DNA from: an uncultured Treponema sp.
GTDB taxonomy: Bacteria > Spirochaetota > Spirochaetia > Treponematales > Treponemataceae
Length of the DNA: 27,500 nucleotides
Reading direction: 5' to 3'
Assembly (NCBI GenBank): GCA_937892225.1
Contig: CALAUH010000025.1
Location: 1 to 27,500 of the forward strand
The translations under genes and the position numbers were made by a program. Below are positions 25,593 through 27,500 of this stretch, piece by piece (position 1 is the stretch's first letter; every line of letters begins with the position of its first letter). A model generated the notes under the pieces. The model saw only the letters and a list, made by a program, of their open reading frames with translations, was not told where the DNA came from and made no database searches.

Positions 25593-25655
25593 TTATAACG
25601 TGATTTTTTATTATGTTTGACAAACAACTTTCTTGGAAATATAATTATTTTTAGT

Positions 25656-25682
25656 TAATTATTTTGATATTACTGCCGATAA
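25656..25682 (+). promoter_or_regulatory. Sigma-28 (FliA) promoter of the flaA operon
   Basis: GCCGATAA (25675-25682) is a perfect sigma-28 -10 box. Eleven bases upstream lies TAATTATT (25656-25663), a partial match to TAAAGTTT. It is followed by a ~50-base leader with a good AGGAG before flaA, so the sheath genes are late flagellar genes. Confidence 0.75.
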
Positions 25683-25736
25683 TAAAATATAGAAATCTAT
25701 TTATCAGTTGTTGGTAAAGTATTCAAGGAGTTTTGC

Positions 25737-26495
25737 ATGAAAAGGGGACTAAAAGTCTTTATCGGTCTGACATGTCTATTATTTATTGGACTTCCTGTAT
25801 TTGCACAGCCAAGTTCAAAAAGTATTGAGACATTTGTTATTGATACTTTTGATTCTGAATCAAATCAGAATTATATGTACAATGGTGTAACTTATAGTTG
25901 GGATTGGGCAGTTAACTCAAGTCGTTATGTAGCAAAAGATTTCCCTAAAACAGGTTTTTATGAAGGATGTCCAAATTCTTTAAAATTACTTCGTAAAGGG
26001 GATCCAAATCCTGCTATGGTATTGGGTTGTAAAACAGCATTTAATCGTAAAGGTGATAACTGGTTTGAAATTTATCCTGAAGTTGACGGAAAACCTTTTG
26101 AAGTACCATTCGTAGGTAATGTTACAACATTGGATTTCTGGGTATGGGGTGCAAACTATAATTATTATCTTGAAGTTCTTTTACGTGATGCAACTGGTAA
26201 AGTAGTTGTATTACAGGCAGGAAGTCTTGCATTTAATGGTTGGAGAAATATCATCATTAATGTACCTGGCTGGATTCAACAGCATTCACATTTAAGAAGT
26301 GGTCCAGAAAATCTTGTTTTTGTAGGATTTAGAATTCGTTCAGATCCTCAGGAATATGTAGACAATTTCGTTGTTTTCTTCGATCAGTTCAAATATACAA
26401 CTAATGCGCTTTCATTCATTTACGATGGTTATGAATTGAAAGATGTAACTTTTGAAGACGATTCATCATCTAGTAGTGATAGGAATGCAAAATGA
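25737..26495 (+). CDS. flaA: Flagellar filament outer-layer (sheath) protein FlaA
   Basis: 252 residues. The signal peptide has cleavage after VFA (~23). The mature protein is of the FlaA type: 'FVIDTFDSE', the Trp/Tyr-rich 'NVTTLDFWVWGANYNYYLEVLLRD', 'AGSLAFNGWRNIIINVPGW', 'FVGFRIRSDPQEYVDNFVVFFDQFKY'. It ends in a Ser/Asp-rich tail (DDSSSSSDRNAK). FlaA coats the periplasmic flagellar filament of spirochaetes and is exported by Sec, not by the flagellar machine. AGGAG lies 7 bases before the ATG. A sigma-28 promoter precedes it, and it overlaps the next flaA gene by ATGA. Confidence 0.95.
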   Translation: MKRGLKVFIGLTCLLFIGLPVFAQPSSKSIETFVIDTFDSESNQNYMYNGVTYSWDWAVNSSRYVAKDFPKTGFYEGCPNSLKLLRKGDPNPAMVLGCKTAFNRKGDNWFEIYPEVDGKPFEVPFVGNVTTLDFWVWGANYNYYLEVLLRDATGKVVVLQAGSLAFNGWRNIIINVPGWIQQHSHLRSGPENLVFVGFRIRSDPQEYVDNFVVFFDQFKYTTNALSFIYDGYELKDVTFEDDSSSSSDRNAK

Positions 26496-27205
26496 AAAAA
26501 TTATTAGTATTATTAGTATTATTAGCAACAGCAGGAATGCCTTTTGCTCAGACAATTACAGAACCTAATCCAGAAACTGTAGGTGCAGATTCTGCAATGC
26601 TTTCATTACGTGAAATCTCTATTGATAAATTCGAAAGAGAAGGTTCTTGGTATGTTCATATGTCACCAGATGATGGTGTTATAGCTGCTCGTCTTTTTGA
26701 AGGTTCTCCAGCAATGAAAGAAACTCTTCCAGAAGATGAAGGTAAAGAAGAAAATGATGTAAGTGTTCTTGGTGCACGAGTTGATTTCTTTAAACGTGGA
26801 AAAGATTCATTTACAATTTTATCTGGCCGTCCAATCGCAGTAGAAGGAACTGTAAAAACAATTTCTTTATGGGTATGCGGTCGTAATCAGAGTCATGAAT
26901 TATATGTTCTTGTTCAGGATTATTTTGGACGTAACTATGAATTGTTTGTTGGTTCATTGGCATTCAGTGGATGGAAAAAACTTACATGTGTAGTTCCACC
27001 AAGTCCAGATGGAGAACATGGTATTGTTCAGAGTAGTGCATATTATGGAGACAGACCTGGTCTTAAAATCTTAGGATTCAGAGTTGATTGTAATCCAATG
27101 CAGGCTCGCGGTCAGTACTATATTTACTTTGATGATCTTCGTGTTGTAACAGATCTTTATGATATGGAACATCATGACGAAGATGATATGAATGATAACT
27201 GGTAA
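26492..27205 (+). CDS. flaA: Second flagellar filament outer-layer protein FlaA
   Basis: 237 residues, a diverged relative of the preceding FlaA, with signal peptide cleavage after PFA (~19). It shares 'KTISLWVCGRNQSHELYVLVQDYFG', 'VGSLAFSGWKKLTCVVPP', 'ILGFRVDCNPMQARGQYYIYFDDLRV' and has an acidic C-terminus (MEHHDEDDMNDNW). The start codon overlaps the previous stop (ATGA), so the two are translationally coupled. Paired flaA genes are usual in Treponema, and the products probably form sheath regions together. It is followed by a strong terminator. Confidence 0.94.
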   Translation: MKKLLVLLVLLATAGMPFAQTITEPNPETVGADSAMLSLREISIDKFEREGSWYVHMSPDDGVIAARLFEGSPAMKETLPEDEGKEENDVSVLGARVDFFKRGKDSFTILSGRPIAVEGTVKTISLWVCGRNQSHELYVLVQDYFGRNYELFVGSLAFSGWKKLTCVVPPSPDGEHGIVQSSAYYGDRPGLKILGFRVDCNPMQARGQYYIYFDDLRVVTDLYDMEHHDEDDMNDNW

Positions 27206-27229
27206 TTTAATATAAATTACATGCAAAAT

Positions 27230-27265
27230 AAAAAAGGCAGTTCAAAACGAGCTGCCTTTTTTGTT
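27230..27265 (+). terminator. Intrinsic terminator of the flaA operon
   Basis: AAAAAAGGCAGTTC (27230-27243) pairs with GAGCTGCCTTTTTT (27249-27262), 14 bp with one G-U pair and a 5-base loop, followed by T-rich sequence. Confidence 0.88.
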
Positions 27266-27337
27266 TAACATTATTTTATTTTGTAAAATTCAAAAATTCA
27301 GGTTTTTTTGTTTTTCAAAGTCGCATGCGTTATTGAT

Positions 27338-27374
27338 AAGAGAGTCATTTTCCGAAAGGGATGGCTCTCTTTTT
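27338..27374 (+). terminator. Second hairpin with T-run at the composition break
   Basis: AAGAGAGTCAT (27338-27348) pairs with ATGGCTCTCTT (27361-27371), including one G-U, and a T-run follows. No gene ends just before it. It lies at the start of the GC-richer stretch ahead of parA, so it may be the terminator at an element edge or of a short leader RNA. Confidence 0.5.
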
Positions 27375-27454
27375 GCGTGAATACCCCTGCATGCAGTCGA
27401 TAGGCGAGATATATGGGATTCATGCTAATAAAAAATTTATGGAGGAAAATGCTT

Positions 27455-27500
27455 ATGTGTAAGATCATTGCTATTGCAAATCAAAAAGGCGGAGTTGGAA
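27455..27500 (+). CDS. parA: ParA/Soj-family partition ATPase, N-terminal fragment (runs off right edge)
   Basis: The first 15 codons read MCKIIAIANQKGGVG, the start of the ParA deviant Walker A motif (KGGVGKT). GGAGG lies 9 bases before the ATG (27441-27445); an in-frame ATG at 27449 is too close to it. ParA ATPases segregate chromosomes, plasmids or integrated elements. The N-terminus resembles those I associate with Firmicutes mobile elements, and the preceding DNA is richer in GC than the flaA genes. That makes an integrated element plausible but unproven. Confidence 0.8.
   Translation, partial: MCKIIAIANQKGGVG

Noticed and set aside
1..27500. CRISPR arrays, tRNA or rRNA genes
   Set aside because: No regular repeat-spacer pattern and no tRNA- or rRNA-like stretch was seen on reading through.

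Overview
The window looks like chromosomal DNA from a low-GC spirochaete, most likely a Treponema. Three things point that way. There is a pair of FlaA periplasmic flagellar sheath genes. There is a cheA-cheW-cheX-cheY operon whose CheW carries a C-terminal CheR-like domain, an arrangement known from Treponema. There are also several lipoproteins with spirochaete-style lipoboxes. Base composition is strongly AT-rich except at the two ends, which are clearly richer in GC.

Layout. Bases 1-885 (minus) hold the N-terminal part of a FeoA-FeoB fusion that runs off the left edge. Bases 979-9178 (minus) hold an outer-membrane beta-barrel gene followed, in transcription order, by two very large paralogous Asn-rich lipoproteins, each with its own near-identical promoter. 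Bases 9400-14271 (plus) are the chemotaxis operon cheA, cheW-cheR, cheX, cheY, closed by a strong terminator. Bases 14361-15092 (minus) encode an OmpR-type regulator with a degenerate receiver. malQ follows on plus. A divergent two-component pair comes next: a NarL-type regulator (minus) and a cytoplasmic histidine kinase with a LacI-type sugar-sensing domain (plus). Then come a split chromate-transporter pair, deoD, a sugar nucleotidyltransferase overlapping manA, an unknown membrane protein and a small lipoprotein. fba (minus) lies back-to-back with a flaA-flaA operon driven by a recognisable sigma-28 promoter. The last ~180 bases shift in composition and carry the start of a ParA ATPase, possibly the edge of an integrated element.

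How it fits together. Much of the window serves motility and carbohydrate use. CheA and the CheW scaffold signal to CheY, CheX is the CheY-P phosphatase, and FlaA sheathes the periplasmic filament. MalQ, the LacI-sensor kinase with its regulator, Fba, ManA and the nucleotidyltransferase handle sugar sensing, glycolysis and activated sugars. The outer-membrane barrel and giant lipoproteins look like envelope or surface components of unknown function.

Most notable observations: (i) at least six genes have a -10 box only 7-8 bases before the ATG and no Shine-Dalgarno, so they look leaderless; (ii) a perfect 13-bp inverted repeat frames the cheA promoter; (iii) the barrel plus duplicated giant lipoprotein locus; (iv) the LacI-sensor kinase with overlapping divergent leaderless promoters; (v) a palindromic 46-bp insert between duplicated copies of the fba 3' end; (vi) composition breaks at both ends.
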